DNA from: TMED161 sp964532515
GTDB taxonomy: Bacteria; Fidelibacterota; Marinisomatia; SCGC-AAA003-L08; D37C17
Direction of reading: 5' to 3'
NCBI GenBank assembly: GCA_964532515.1
Contig: CAZHKH010000093.1
Span: 1 to 5,766 of the forward strand
DNA: 5,766 bases
The notes beneath the pieces are model-generated. The model had not been told where the DNA came from. It did not search any database and saw only the letters and a list, made by a program, of their open reading frames with translations. Position 1 is the stretch's first letter. Every line of letters starts with the position of its first letter. Shown piece after piece: positions 1 through 5,766 of the stretch. The position numbers were made by a program, and so were the translations under genes.

Positions 1-19
1 TGTTACATATGGGAATAAA

Positions 20-27
20 TATGTTTG
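20..27 (+). promoter_or_regulatory. possible Bacteroidetes-type -7 promoter box (TATGTTTG)
   Basis: The octamer TATGTTTG fits the TAnnTTTG consensus known for the primary sigma factor of Bacteroidetes. It would place transcription start near 33-36, leaving a leader of about 20 nt before the ATG at 53. The partner -33 TTG element would fall at or just left of position 1, so it cannot be checked here. An eight-base match in AT-rich DNA is weak evidence, and whether this organism uses that promoter type is inferred. Confidence 0.25.
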
Positions 28-52
28 TCTATATTAAAAAAAAGAATTTAAA

Positions 53-2377
53 ATGTCAAAAAATATCATATTTATAGCTCTATTTTCAATTATCTTTTCA
101 CTTGTTACAGGTAATACGTGTGACACTGCGGATGATTATGGAATTATTAATTCTGATACTTTATTAACTGGAGATTTTTTGTCAGATGGTGATGATTATT
201 GGATCACTTTTACGACATCCTGTGAATTTTCAAATATTATTTTATCTACATGCGGATCCTATGCAGAGAATACTGAGAGTGGACTAGAGTATCTAGATAC
301 GATACTAGAAGTATATTACGATTCTGAAGATGGGAATGCTTGCGATCTATTTGTTCCGTGGTCGATTGATACTGGTCCCCCGGAAGGAACTGAGTGGTGG
401 AACGATGATCCTTCAGAAGATTCTGGCTTAACTTGCAATACAAATCAAGAAAATTTTGATGGCGAGGAAAATCATGCTGTTCTGGTTATTCCATCATTAG
501 AAGAGCAAGAAGAAGAGATCAAAATTCAACCAGGCACCTATTATGTCAGGATATCTGGTTATCCAGGTCATTCAATTGGAGAGTGGAATTTATATCTTAG
601 TGGAACGGCCACTATATCAGTGATTGTTCAAGATGAGAATTTGGAGCTTCCACACGATCCTTCAGATGGTGCCCCTGGGGGATATATGGATGTCAATCTT
701 GATGCATCGCAATCAATTTGTACAGAACAAATTTCAAGTTATGAGTGGTCTGAAGCAGATATTGTATATGGACCTTATTCAAATCCTATTGAAACGGTCT
801 CAATGGAGCATGGGATTCATGAAATATCACTTCTTGCTACTGATCTTACTGGAATTGAATATGAAGAGAATCTAATTATTACGATTACAGAACCAGATTC
901 TATTCCAATATCTAATGCAGGGGAGGACATCGTTATAACGGTTCCACATGATGGTAGCATGAGTACGTCAGGAGTAACAGTTGTTCTTTCAGGAGAGCTC
1001 TCTTTTGATCCAGAAGGAGATGAATTATTTTATGATTGGGAGAATATTGAAGGACCAGATAATGTTTCGCTAAGTAATCCTCAGAGCATAAGTCCAACTT
1101 TTAATACTTCTAACCCTCTTGGGTCTAATGATAAGGAATATGAATTTCAGTTAACAACAACTGATATATATGGTGAATCAGATGTTGACAGTGTTCATGT
1201 CACGGTCATATCAGAGCAAAATACTACCCCGGTTGCATCATCCCCTAATTTAGATATCACTATTCGTCATGATGGAGATACGCTTACATTTGCATCTGAA
1301 TCATTCATATTGAATGCAGAAGATTCTTTTGATCCAGATGGAGATGATTTAGTCTTTTATGAATGGCAGACTATTCAAGGAGGGGAACTTCAAACAATAT
1401 CTAATATATATTTTCATGAGATAGATTCAATCAGCTATTCTACTATTGATTCAGTGCTTGGACAACATGAATTTAAACTGATTGTTAGAGATCCATATGA
1501 TGCGATAGATGATACCACGATTACGGTTAATGTTTACCCTGAGCCCAATGAACCACCACAAATTATATTTGATCCATCTCAGGTTGTATATTTTTCATGT
1601 GCTGCTGATGATTCTGCCGGATGCTCTCAGCTTCTTTCGCTGAATAGCTATAATGCAACTTATGATCCTGATGGTGATCAGTTTTCATCAAATTGGTATG
1701 ACAATGAATGGAATCCTGTTTCTTCTCTTCAAACCTTGGATCAAGGCACTTCAACATTTACTTTAGTAGCAACAGATAGCTATAATACTTCTGATACTTT
1801 AGATTTTAGCATTGTAATTACTGAGCCAAACGCAACTCCTTCTGCTGTTACATTTGGGATGCAGGATGAATATGAGTCTACTGCTGATTTAGATGCATAT
1901 TCTGATTCTATTGATACTCGTTATCTCTATGGGTCAGCAATTGATGATAATCATGTTGATAGTGAGCTGGGTGTTTTATGGTCGCTGATAAGCCCTGATG
2001 ATTTGGTCACTGTTTTAGATTCTTCATCTCTAACTGGGTCATTTATAACAGGTGATATTCTAAATAATGATTATCCTCTATCATTAAATTTTATTTTAAC
2101 AATTTGGGATCCATTTAGTTGTCATTCAATGAATCCAAACTCGTTTAACGATTTAAATAACAATGGAGAATGGGATGACGGTGAAGAATGGGATCTAATT
2201 TGCCCTATTGGTGATGACCCGATGACATATGGAAGTGCGCCACTAGAAGTTTTTGTTCGGAATTACAATACCCCCCCTATTACAGACTCTAATGATAATG
2301 GATCTCTTCAAACGTTACTTGATTCTGAGCCGTGGATAATTCAAGAGGATGTAGATACTCTAATCACATTTAGCTAA
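53..2377 (+). CDS. giant secreted PKD/cadherin-like repeat protein, N-terminal half ending at an in-frame TAA
   Basis: This 774-codon frame encodes the front of a large exported repeat protein, probably a surface adhesin or structural protein; no enzyme motif is visible. Residues 1-20 form a signal peptide (short MSKN n-region, hydrophobic core IIFIALFSIIFSLVTG). Cys23 lacks a lipobox, so type I cleavage is likelier than lipidation. Domains follow: PPC-like sandwich (about 21-185), four PKD-like repeats (about 186-592), an unassigned module with a calcium-loop-like segment near 700-712, and the first strand of a cadherin-like repeat (about 741-774). ATG 53 is the first ATG after the in-frame TAA at 35-37. 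It follows an A-rich stretch rather than a Shine-Dalgarno, as is common in Bacteroidetes relatives. The stop falls inside a domain, and the frame continues open for 1129 more codons, so this is most likely a truncated piece of a longer gene. By hand count the mature part has about 144 Asp/Glu against 8 Lys/Arg. Confidence 0.9.
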   Translation: MSKNIIFIALFSIIFSLVTGNTCDTADDYGIINSDTLLTGDFLSDGDDYWITFTTSCEFSNIILSTCGSYAENTESGLEYLDTILEVYYDSEDGNACDLFVPWSIDTGPPEGTEWWNDDPSEDSGLTCNTNQENFDGEENHAVLVIPSLEEQEEEIKIQPGTYYVRISGYPGHSIGEWNLYLSGTATISVIVQDENLELPHDPSDGAPGGYMDVNLDASQSICTEQISSYEWSEADIVYGPYSNPIETVSMEHGIHEISLLATDLTGIEYEENLIITITEPDSIPISNAGEDIVITVPHDGSMSTSGVTVVLSGELSFDPEGDELFYDWENIEGPDNVSLSNPQSISPTFNTSNPLGSNDKEYEFQLTTTDIYGESDVDSVHVTVISEQNTTPVASSPNLDITIRHDGDTLTFASESFILNAEDSFDPDGDDLVFYEWQTIQGGELQTISNIYFHEIDSISYSTIDSVLGQHEFKLIVRDPYDAIDDTTITVNVYPEPNEPPQIIFDPSQVVYFSCAADDSAGCSQLLSLNSYNATYDPDGDQFSSNWYDNEWNPVSSLQTLDQGTSTFTLVATDSYNTSDTLDFSIVITEPNATPSAVTFGMQDEYESTADLDAYSDSIDTRYLYGSAIDDNHVDSELGVLWSLISPDDLVTVLDSSSLTGSFITGDILNNDYPLSLNFILTIWDPFSCHSMNPNSFNDLNNNGEWDDGEEWDLICPIGDDPMTYGSAPLEVFVRNYNTPPITDSNDNGSLQTLLDSEPWIIQEDVDTLITFS
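113..607 (+). other. PPC-like N-terminal beta-sandwich domain (residues about 21-185)
   Basis: The order of motifs matches bacterial pre-peptidase C-terminal (PPC) type domains. A D-D-Y-W-I-T-F segment (residues 47-53) comes first, then N-I-I-L-S-T-C-G-S (61-69), then Y-L-D-T-I-L-E-V-Y (80-88). A late G-T-Y-Y-V-R-I-S-G strand (161-169) is followed by G-E-W-N-L-Y-L-S-G. These correspond to the usual sequence: DWY.F, a strand ending in TCGS, YDT.LEVY, and the strand Y.VRV.G. Cysteines at 23, 57, 67, 97 and 128 could form disulfides after export. The stretch 90-150 is a long acidic insertion. PPC domains are more often C-terminal to secreted proteases, but no protease is attached here. Confidence 0.55.
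608..1828 (+). repeat. four PKD-like repeats (residues about 186-592)
   Basis: The repeats are about 95-110 residues long, at roughly 186-281, 282-388, 389-497 and 498-592. Repeats 2 and 3 share an I-T-(V/I)-x-H-D-G opening (His299 and His406) and the PKD signature S-F-D-P-(E/D)-G-D followed by an aromatic Y/F-x-W strand. Repeat 4 has Y-D-P-D-G-D-Q-F with N-W-Y. Repeat 1 keeps the S-Y-E-W strand but has lost the DPDGD loop. Each ends in a (V/A)-x-D-x-Y/T strand followed by a V-x-V or I-x-I strand and an E-P or similar linker. PKD domains are Ig-like sandwiches typical of bacterial surface proteins and act as spacers or in binding. Confidence 0.75.
1829..2272 (+). other. unassigned beta-rich module with calcium-loop-like segment (residues about 593-740)
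   Basis: Between the PKD array and the first cadherin-like repeat lies a longer acidic module that I cannot assign. It has hydrophobic strands (W-S-L-I-S-P, L-N-F-I-L-T-I-W-D-P), which could make it a divergent PKD-like repeat. It also contains D-L-N-N-N-G-E-W-D-D-G-E (nt 2150-2185, residues 700-711), whose D-x-N-x-N-G-x-x-D spacing resembles EF-hand/dockerin-type calcium-binding loops. Cys690 and Cys717 flank this loop and could clip it with a disulfide. Confidence 0.45.
2375..2377 (+). other. in-frame TAA interrupting the giant repeat gene
   Basis: The context is ACA TTT AGC TAA AAT AAC TGG, with sense codons of the same protein on both sides. The frame is identical before and after, so the event is a substitution or an in-frame change rather than a frameshift. 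TAA is one base from TTA, TCA, CAA, AAA, GAA, TAT and TAC. No hairpin-plus-T-run terminator follows. No other stop of any kind occurs in the 1903 sense codons visible. Confidence 0.9.
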
Positions 2378-2524
2378 AATAACTGGGCTGAAGTTGTTTT
2401 ATTATCTGATAGAGATGATTGCGTGTTTGATGCAATAGATACTTGTTTAGTTGATAATCCTTACCCCGCAGATAGTTTTAAAGTCGTAATTACCAATGGT
2501 GAACACTATCACACAGGATACTAC

Positions 2525-2587
2525 TGCGATAGCACCGAAATTTATTACAGCACACTAATTGAATGTCAAGACTATTGCGATTCATGT
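2525..2587 (+). other. cysteine mini-module 1, C-x12-C-x3-C-x2-C
   Basis: Codons for Cys fall at 2525, 2564, 2576 and 2585 (residues 825, 838, 842, 845). The segment interrupts cadherin-like repeat A between the strand F-K-V-V-I-T-N-G-E and the late strand E-N-N-Y-F-G-D-I-T-V. Repeat B has only a few residues at the same place, so the module looks like a loop insertion, presumably held by two disulfides after export. It closely resembles the module at 5081-5149. Confidence 0.6.
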
Positions 2588-2839
2588 CAGGCAGATAGTG
2601 ATATGCTAGTATTAGAAAATAATTATTTTGGAGATATAACTGTTCAATTACAGATTGATGATCTTAATGACATTAACAATTTAAGTGATATGCTATATTT
2701 AAATATAGATGTGCAGCCTGTAAATGATCCTCCTGAAATAATATCCTTTGATAATGAAAATCTTGATTCTATCGGAATTGTTGAGGATAGCTCATTTATT
2801 CTTACTTTAAATGATATTACCTTCTATGATATTGAGAAT

Positions 2840-2875
2840 GATCTCAATGGAGATGGGTTGTGCGATGAGGATGAG
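2840..2875 (+). other. calcium-loop-like insertion in repeat B (DLNGDGLCDEDE)
   Basis: The spacing D-x-N-x-D-G-x-x-D-x-x-E matches EF-hand, dockerin and thrombospondin type 3 style calcium-binding loops. It sits in the early part of cadherin-like repeat B, after F-Y-D-I-E-N. Cys at 2861 and 2876 bracket its end and may pair. Calcium binding is inferred from spacing only, since no full EF-hand helix pair is apparent. Confidence 0.5.
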
Positions 2876-3148
2876 TGTACTAATATTGAGTTGCTTTTAC
2901 AAGAAAGCCCAAATTACACGTTCTCAGATGAAGTTGTTAGTCTTACTGAAAATTTCTTTGGTGACTTAGAGGTCGGATTACTTTTAACAGATGGAGAGGA
3001 TGTCAGTGAACCATTCTTCATAACGATTCCTGTCCAAGGTACAAATGACATCCCGAACTTAATACCAGGGATGGAAACTATTTATTTTAATGAGGATTTT
3101 GATTCTATCTTTTTGAATTTAAATACAATTTTTGAAGATGTAGATGGT

Positions 3149-3205
3149 GATTCATTAATTTTCGATTCTAGTGATGATGAGAATGATTCATTAATTTTCT
3201 ATTCT
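3149..3205 (+). repeat. 36-nt tandem duplication inside repeat C
   Basis: The 21 nt at 3149-3169 and at 3185-3205 differ at one base (GAT versus TAT at the sixth codon). Both encode D-S-L-I-F-(D/Y)-S, offset by exactly 12 codons, with a weakly matching acidic remainder (S-D-D-E-N). This looks like a local in-frame duplication of a beta-strand. The same D-S-L-I-F peptide recurs with different codons at 3425-3439 in the next repeat, where it occupies the normal cadherin position. Confidence 0.6.
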
Positions 3206-3652
3206 GAAATAGTAAATAATGAGTTGTTGATGATTAGTGCAGAGAATCTATTTGGAAGTCAGACAATTAATTTTGAGGTTTTAGATTTAGACACAGTTTT
3301 CTATCAGTCACTTATTTTTTCAATTAATCCTGTAAATGATCCGCCGGTTGGAATTGCTGGTTTTGTAGAAACGCCAGAGGACTCTTCATTGTATATTATT
3401 ATTGAAGCTGAAGACGTTGATTCTGATTCATTGATTTTTCAGATTAGTAGCTTTCCTGAACATGGTACACTAGGTGATATTGAACAGGAAGATGCATTTA
3501 GCGCACGTATTTTATATACACCAGAACCAGGCTATCGATGTGAAGATTTATTTGAGTTTACTGCTGATGATTTGTATGATGCTGATGATGCTCCTTCAGT
3601 TAGTGATCCAGTCGAAATAAGTATTAATGTTGGTGAATGCAACTATCCTCCA

Positions 3653-4180
3653 GACATATCAATTGGATTTGATATTAATGTTTTTGAGGATAACACTATA
3701 CACTTTATAGATACCGATACTCCAAACAGTGAGCTCCCAGATAATTACTATGGATTAAACAATCAATCTAATTTTATAATTATAGATGAAGATTCAACAT
3801 CATCACCATTTATAGAGTTATGGGAAGGGAATAACTACTACATCGAGAATGGATATTGCGCCTACTCAACCCCCTCAAACGATTGGGAGGTAGATACCAC
3901 AAAAACATGTGGATTAATTCCATATTATAAGGTTTGTGATGTAGAATGGCTAGAAGAAGAGACCACTTACAGTGATGGGAGTAAATATTGCGCTTGTTTA
4001 GGTGGAGAGACATGCACAGCCAGTCAGTACTATCTAGATACTCTTTCAATAAGGCCAGTACAAGATTTCGATTCATATTTTGATATTACGACCATTGCAA
4101 ATGATGGTGACATATCATACAACTTAAGCGACTCATCTTTTACAAGAGTTTATCTATCACCAATCAATGACCCACCAGAA
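3653..4180 (+). other. long cadherin-like unit E with a six-cysteine insertion
   Basis: This unit is about 176 residues, well above its neighbours (about 97-107). It opens with N-V-F-E-D-N-T-I-H-F and ends in the linker S-P-I-N-D-P-P-E at 4157-4180. The extra length is a segment rich in Tyr, Trp and Cys. Cys codons lie at 3857, 3908, 3935, 3989, 3995 and 4013 (residues 1269, 1286, 1295, 1313, 1315, 1321), an even number that would allow three disulfides. I do not recognise the insertion as a known family. Confidence 0.5.
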
Positions 4181-4918
4181 ATTGGAATTATAGGGAATCA
4201 AGAAACCAATGAAGGCGAGCCTCTTCATCTAACCTATGCCTACGCCTTAGTAGAAGAGGATGTTGATTCTGTCGGATTTTTAATACATGATGTTGACAAT
4301 ATTAGCTCTGAGATATCATTAGATCTTCATTTAAATGATATTTACTATCAAACTCAGAGCAATGATAGCACTCTAACGGTTAATCTGATTAATCCAGACT
4401 ATAATGTAAGTAGCACCCAGGTAACAGTGATTTTAAGGGATGAAGAATTTTTATCTGATACCGCATACTTCGATTTAACAGTTCATCAAGTCGATGATCC
4501 TGCAGTTTTTCAGTCAATAGGAGTTGGGGAAAATCAAGGTGAGCCCCTATCATTCTTAGAAGATACAGGAGCCTTGGATTTTGTTAGTGACATAAGAATA
4601 TACTATACTGATGCCGATTGGGATACACTCATAAATGACAATCCTCCTGATTCTATAATTGCAGGTGAAATATTTTGGAATGTATCACCGATCTATGGGG
4701 ATGATTCAAATATACAGTTTTATACAAGCGAGGATTATCCAAGCGATACTGGAATTGATGAGAATAATCAACTGTATTATACTCAACCAATTATTCTTGA
4801 GTATGTTTCTCCTAATTGGAATGGATATGATGGATTGTATTTTATTGATAATGAAACATCCGATACTTTGCAGTTAAGTGTGTATGTTACACAGCAAAAT
4901 GATATTCCTGACCCATTT
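4181..4918 (+). repeat. divergent cadherin-like repeats F and G
   Basis: Repeat F (4181 to about 4507) opens I-G-I-I-G-N-Q-E-T-N-E-G-E-P-L. It ends T-A-Y-F-D-L-T-V-H-Q-V-D-D-P, matching the general form of a final strand plus x-N/D-D-P linker. Repeat G (about 4508-4918) has F-L-E-D-T-G as its E-D motif and ends L-Q-L-S-V-Y-V-T-Q-Q-N-D-I-P. It contains a long middle section with W-N-V-S-P and W-N-G-Y-D-G-L-Y-F-I-D, the latter like the F-x-Y-x-x-x-D/N-G late strand. The assignment rests on linkers and strand pattern, because internal identity to repeats A-D is low. Confidence 0.5.
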
Positions 4919-5080
4919 GATGTAGATAGTGATCCAATCTCAACCTATAACCAAAATTCTTATGTCTGGTCAGTAGATGAATCTACTATTTGTGAAGATG
5001 AAGAGCTAGAACAAGGTTCATTTGATTATAATTCTAATACATGCACAATTTCTAATTTCTTTAAAGTATTTACATATACT

Positions 5081-5149
5081 TGCGATGAGTCATCAATAAC
5101 ATATGAATCAGAGCTGTTATGCCAAGAAAACTGTATAAATGGAAATTGT
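5081..5149 (+). other. cysteine mini-module 2, C-x12-C-x3-C-x4-C
   Basis: Cys codons fall at 5081, 5120, 5132 and 5147 (residues 1677, 1690, 1694, 1699). The first three keep exactly the spacing of the module at 2525-2587. Shared residues include Y-x-C-D before and after the first Cys, an I-x-Y-x-(S/T) segment, and C-Q-(D/E)-x-C. Two more Cys just upstream (4991 and 5042) may belong to the same disulfide-rich region. It lies between the last cadherin-like repeat and the FnIII-like domain. Confidence 0.6.
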
Positions 5150-5194
5150 GAAAAGAGTTATGAAGACATGTATTATCGACTTCCATATAGAAGA

Positions 5195-5638
5195 GTTCCA
5201 AGTACTGAACTGGTTGAGCCAGATAGTTTATCACTAAAGTGGGAATCAGCCTATGATATTGATTTAGATCTCGATTACAGTCAAGACCCAGAGAATGAAA
5301 TGAATTTGTTCTACAGAATAGAATTAGTTGATGAGACTATTCAAAGAGCATATGTGATAGAGGACTCAATCTCAACTCCAGAGGCAAGAGTGCTCCTTGA
5401 TAAATCATTCTTTACTTACAATACAGAGCTTAATTACTTTGATTCTTGTGGAGTATTTTCAAAAGAATTAATGCTAAGTGACACATCCCATCAGTATTTA
5501 GACTTAACAGGCAATACCCAATACTCATGGAGGGTTGCAGCTAGCAATCTATGGTGCGATGAACAAAATCTTGATCCATCATCTATCACATTAGGAGAAA
5601 ATTCTAAAACTGATTTTTATATTGATTTATCTCCACCA
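5195..5638 (+). other. fibronectin type III-like domain (residues about 1715-1862)
   Basis: An L-S-L-K-W-E-S-A strand (nt 5228-5251) is followed by a D-I-D-L-D-L-D-Y segment, L-F-Y-R-I-E-L, and the diagnostic Y-S-W-R-V-A-A-S-N (5522-5548). It closes with F-Y-I-D-L-S-P-P. This is the usual FnIII order (W strand, Y-x-(I/V) strand, Y-x-W-x-V-x-A strand). The domain is longer than the typical 90-100 residues, with an insertion carrying Cys at 5447, possibly paired with Cys at 5555. FnIII domains commonly follow cadherin or PKD arrays in bacterial surface proteins. Confidence 0.6.
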
Positions 5639-5766
5639 TTAGGCTCTATTAATGTGCTTCAGAATGAGGTGTCACCAGAGTTTATGAATATGTACATCAC
5701 ATTTGATGAATCTATTGATGCATGGAAGTCAGAAATATTTATTACTTATAATTCAGAGACCACATC
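5639..5766 (+). other. start of a further domain, truncated by the window edge
   Basis: About 42 residues follow the S-P-P linker, with strands G-S-I-N-V-L-Q-N and M-Y-I-T-F-D-E-S. This again looks like a beta-sandwich start, but too little is visible to classify. No stop or sorting signal appears before the edge. Confidence 0.35.

Larger units (their letters stand above)
2273..3652 (+). repeat. cadherin-like repeats A-D
   Basis: Four repeats are delimited by linkers at 2717 (P-V-N-D-P-P), 3038 (G-T-N-D-I-P), 3329 (P-V-N-D-P-P) and about 3638 (C-N-Y-P-P). Each opens with an E-D motif (Q-E-D-V-D-T, V-E-D-S-S-F, N-E-D-F-D-S, P-E-D-S-S-L). A-C share a late E-N-x-F-G strand (A: N-Y-F-G-D, B: N-F-F-G-D, C: N-L-F-G-S). 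D has the classic form: E-D-V-D-S-D-S-L-I-F, then H-G-T-L-G, then Y-T-P-E-P-G-Y and a D-x-F-E-F-T-A-D-D strand. These features fit the cadherin-like/tandem Ig-like repeats of long bacterial adhesins. The TAA at 2375 lies inside repeat A, near the first or second strand. Confidence 0.7.
2378..5766 (+). pseudogene. in-frame continuation of the same repeat protein after the TAA, cut by the window edge
   Basis: Codon-by-codon reading gives 1129 complete codons with no TAA, TAG or TGA, in the same frame as the upstream half. The product is acidic and beta-rich. It completes the cadherin-like repeat started before the stop and adds about six more, separated by linkers P-V-N-D-P-P (2717 and 3329), G-T-N-D-I-P (3038), P-I-N-D-P-P (4160), Q-V-D-D-P (4487) and Q-N-D-I-P (4895). 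A cysteine-rich segment, an FnIII-like domain and a partial last domain follow. Possible internal starts (GTG 2423, ATG 2603, ATG 2690, ATG 3071) have no obvious ribosome site and none would supply a signal peptide, so independent expression as an exported protein is unlikely. Gene callers may still report it as a separate partial CDS. If the TAA is a sequencing error or is read through, this is simply the rest of one CDS of more than 1900 residues. The C-terminus, where a sorting domain would be expected, is missing. Confidence 0.85.

Noticed and set aside
113..121. Lipoprotein processing at Cys23
   Set aside because: The residues before it are T-G-N-T rather than a lipobox of the L-(A/S)-(G/A)-C kind, and the Cys is better explained as part of the PPC-like domain.
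246..443. Minus-strand open frame of 65 codons
   Set aside because: It lies wholly opposite the PPC-like region and its product has no recognisable features, so it is a shadow of the real frame.
624..875. Plus-strand open frame of 83 codons in another frame
   Set aside because: It overlaps the first PKD-like repeat in a different frame. The Met/Ile/Leu-rich product is typical of a shifted reading.
1563..1757. Minus-strand open frame of 64 codons
   Set aside because: It lies opposite PKD-like repeat 4, with no domain or start context of its own.
2375..2377. TAA read as a sense codon under an alternative genetic code
   Set aside because: In 1903 other codons of very AT-rich sequence TAA never occurs again in frame, nor does TAG or TGA. 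A reassigned codon would be used repeatedly.
2378..2440. Transcription terminator and intergenic gap after the TAA
   Set aside because: There is no hairpin followed by a T-run. The bases directly after the stop already encode the continuing repeat protein.
2423..2605. A separate downstream gene starting at GTG 2423 or ATG 2603
   Set aside because: No clear ribosome site and no signal peptide. Either start would cut into the middle of cadherin-like repeat A, whose first strand lies before the TAA.
3810..4076. Minus-strand open frame of 88 codons
   Set aside because: It lies opposite the Cys-rich insertion of unit E. The plus-strand frame is continuous there and carries the conserved linker just after it.
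4659..4877. Plus-strand open frame of 72 codons in another frame
   Set aside because: It is a Met/Ile-rich shifted reading of cadherin-like repeat G.

Overview
The window is almost entirely one very long reading frame on the + strand. It starts at ATG 53 and runs off the right edge at 5766. A single in-frame TAA at 2375-2377 splits it into a 774-codon signal-peptide-bearing half and a 1129-codon continuation that has no stop and no convincing start of its own. I translated the continuation codon by codon, and the same protein character (acidic, beta-rich repeats) carries on straight through the stop. The two halves are therefore best read as one giant secreted or cell-surface repeat protein carrying a nonsense codon or a base-call error. 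They do not look like two independent genes.

Layout: 1-52 is a short A/T-rich leader with a possible Bacteroidetes-type -7 promoter box and an A-rich stretch before the start. Residues 1-20 are a Sec signal peptide. Residues about 21-185 resemble a PPC-type beta-sandwich. Residues about 186-592 hold four PKD-like repeats, two of them with the textbook SFDP(E/D)GD signature. Residues about 593-740 are a fifth, poorly recognised module with a calcium-loop-like segment (D-x-N-x-N-G-x-W-D). From about residue 741 the protein becomes a series of cadherin-like repeats separated by linkers of the form P-(V/I)-N-D-P-P, interrupted by cysteine-rich insertions. A fibronectin type III-like domain follows, and a further domain is cut by the window edge.

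Organism: AT-rich DNA (roughly one third G+C by eye), no clear Shine-Dalgarno, a TAnnTTTG-like box, an extremely acidic secreted protein, and the combination of HDG/DPDGD PKD repeats, PVNDPP cadherin linkers and an F-N-D-x-N-N-N-G-x-W-D-D-G-E segment. Together these suggest a marine bacterium of the FCB superphylum, perhaps Marinimicrobia (SAR406), most likely seen through a metagenome. This is inference from style, not from a database match. Such proteins are usually exported and anchored by a C-terminal sorting domain (for example type IX secretion), but that end lies outside the window.

I see no RNA gene, mobile element, CRISPR array, terminator or second operon gene. The functional guess is adhesion or surface structure with calcium-stabilised domains. 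No catalytic motif was recognised.
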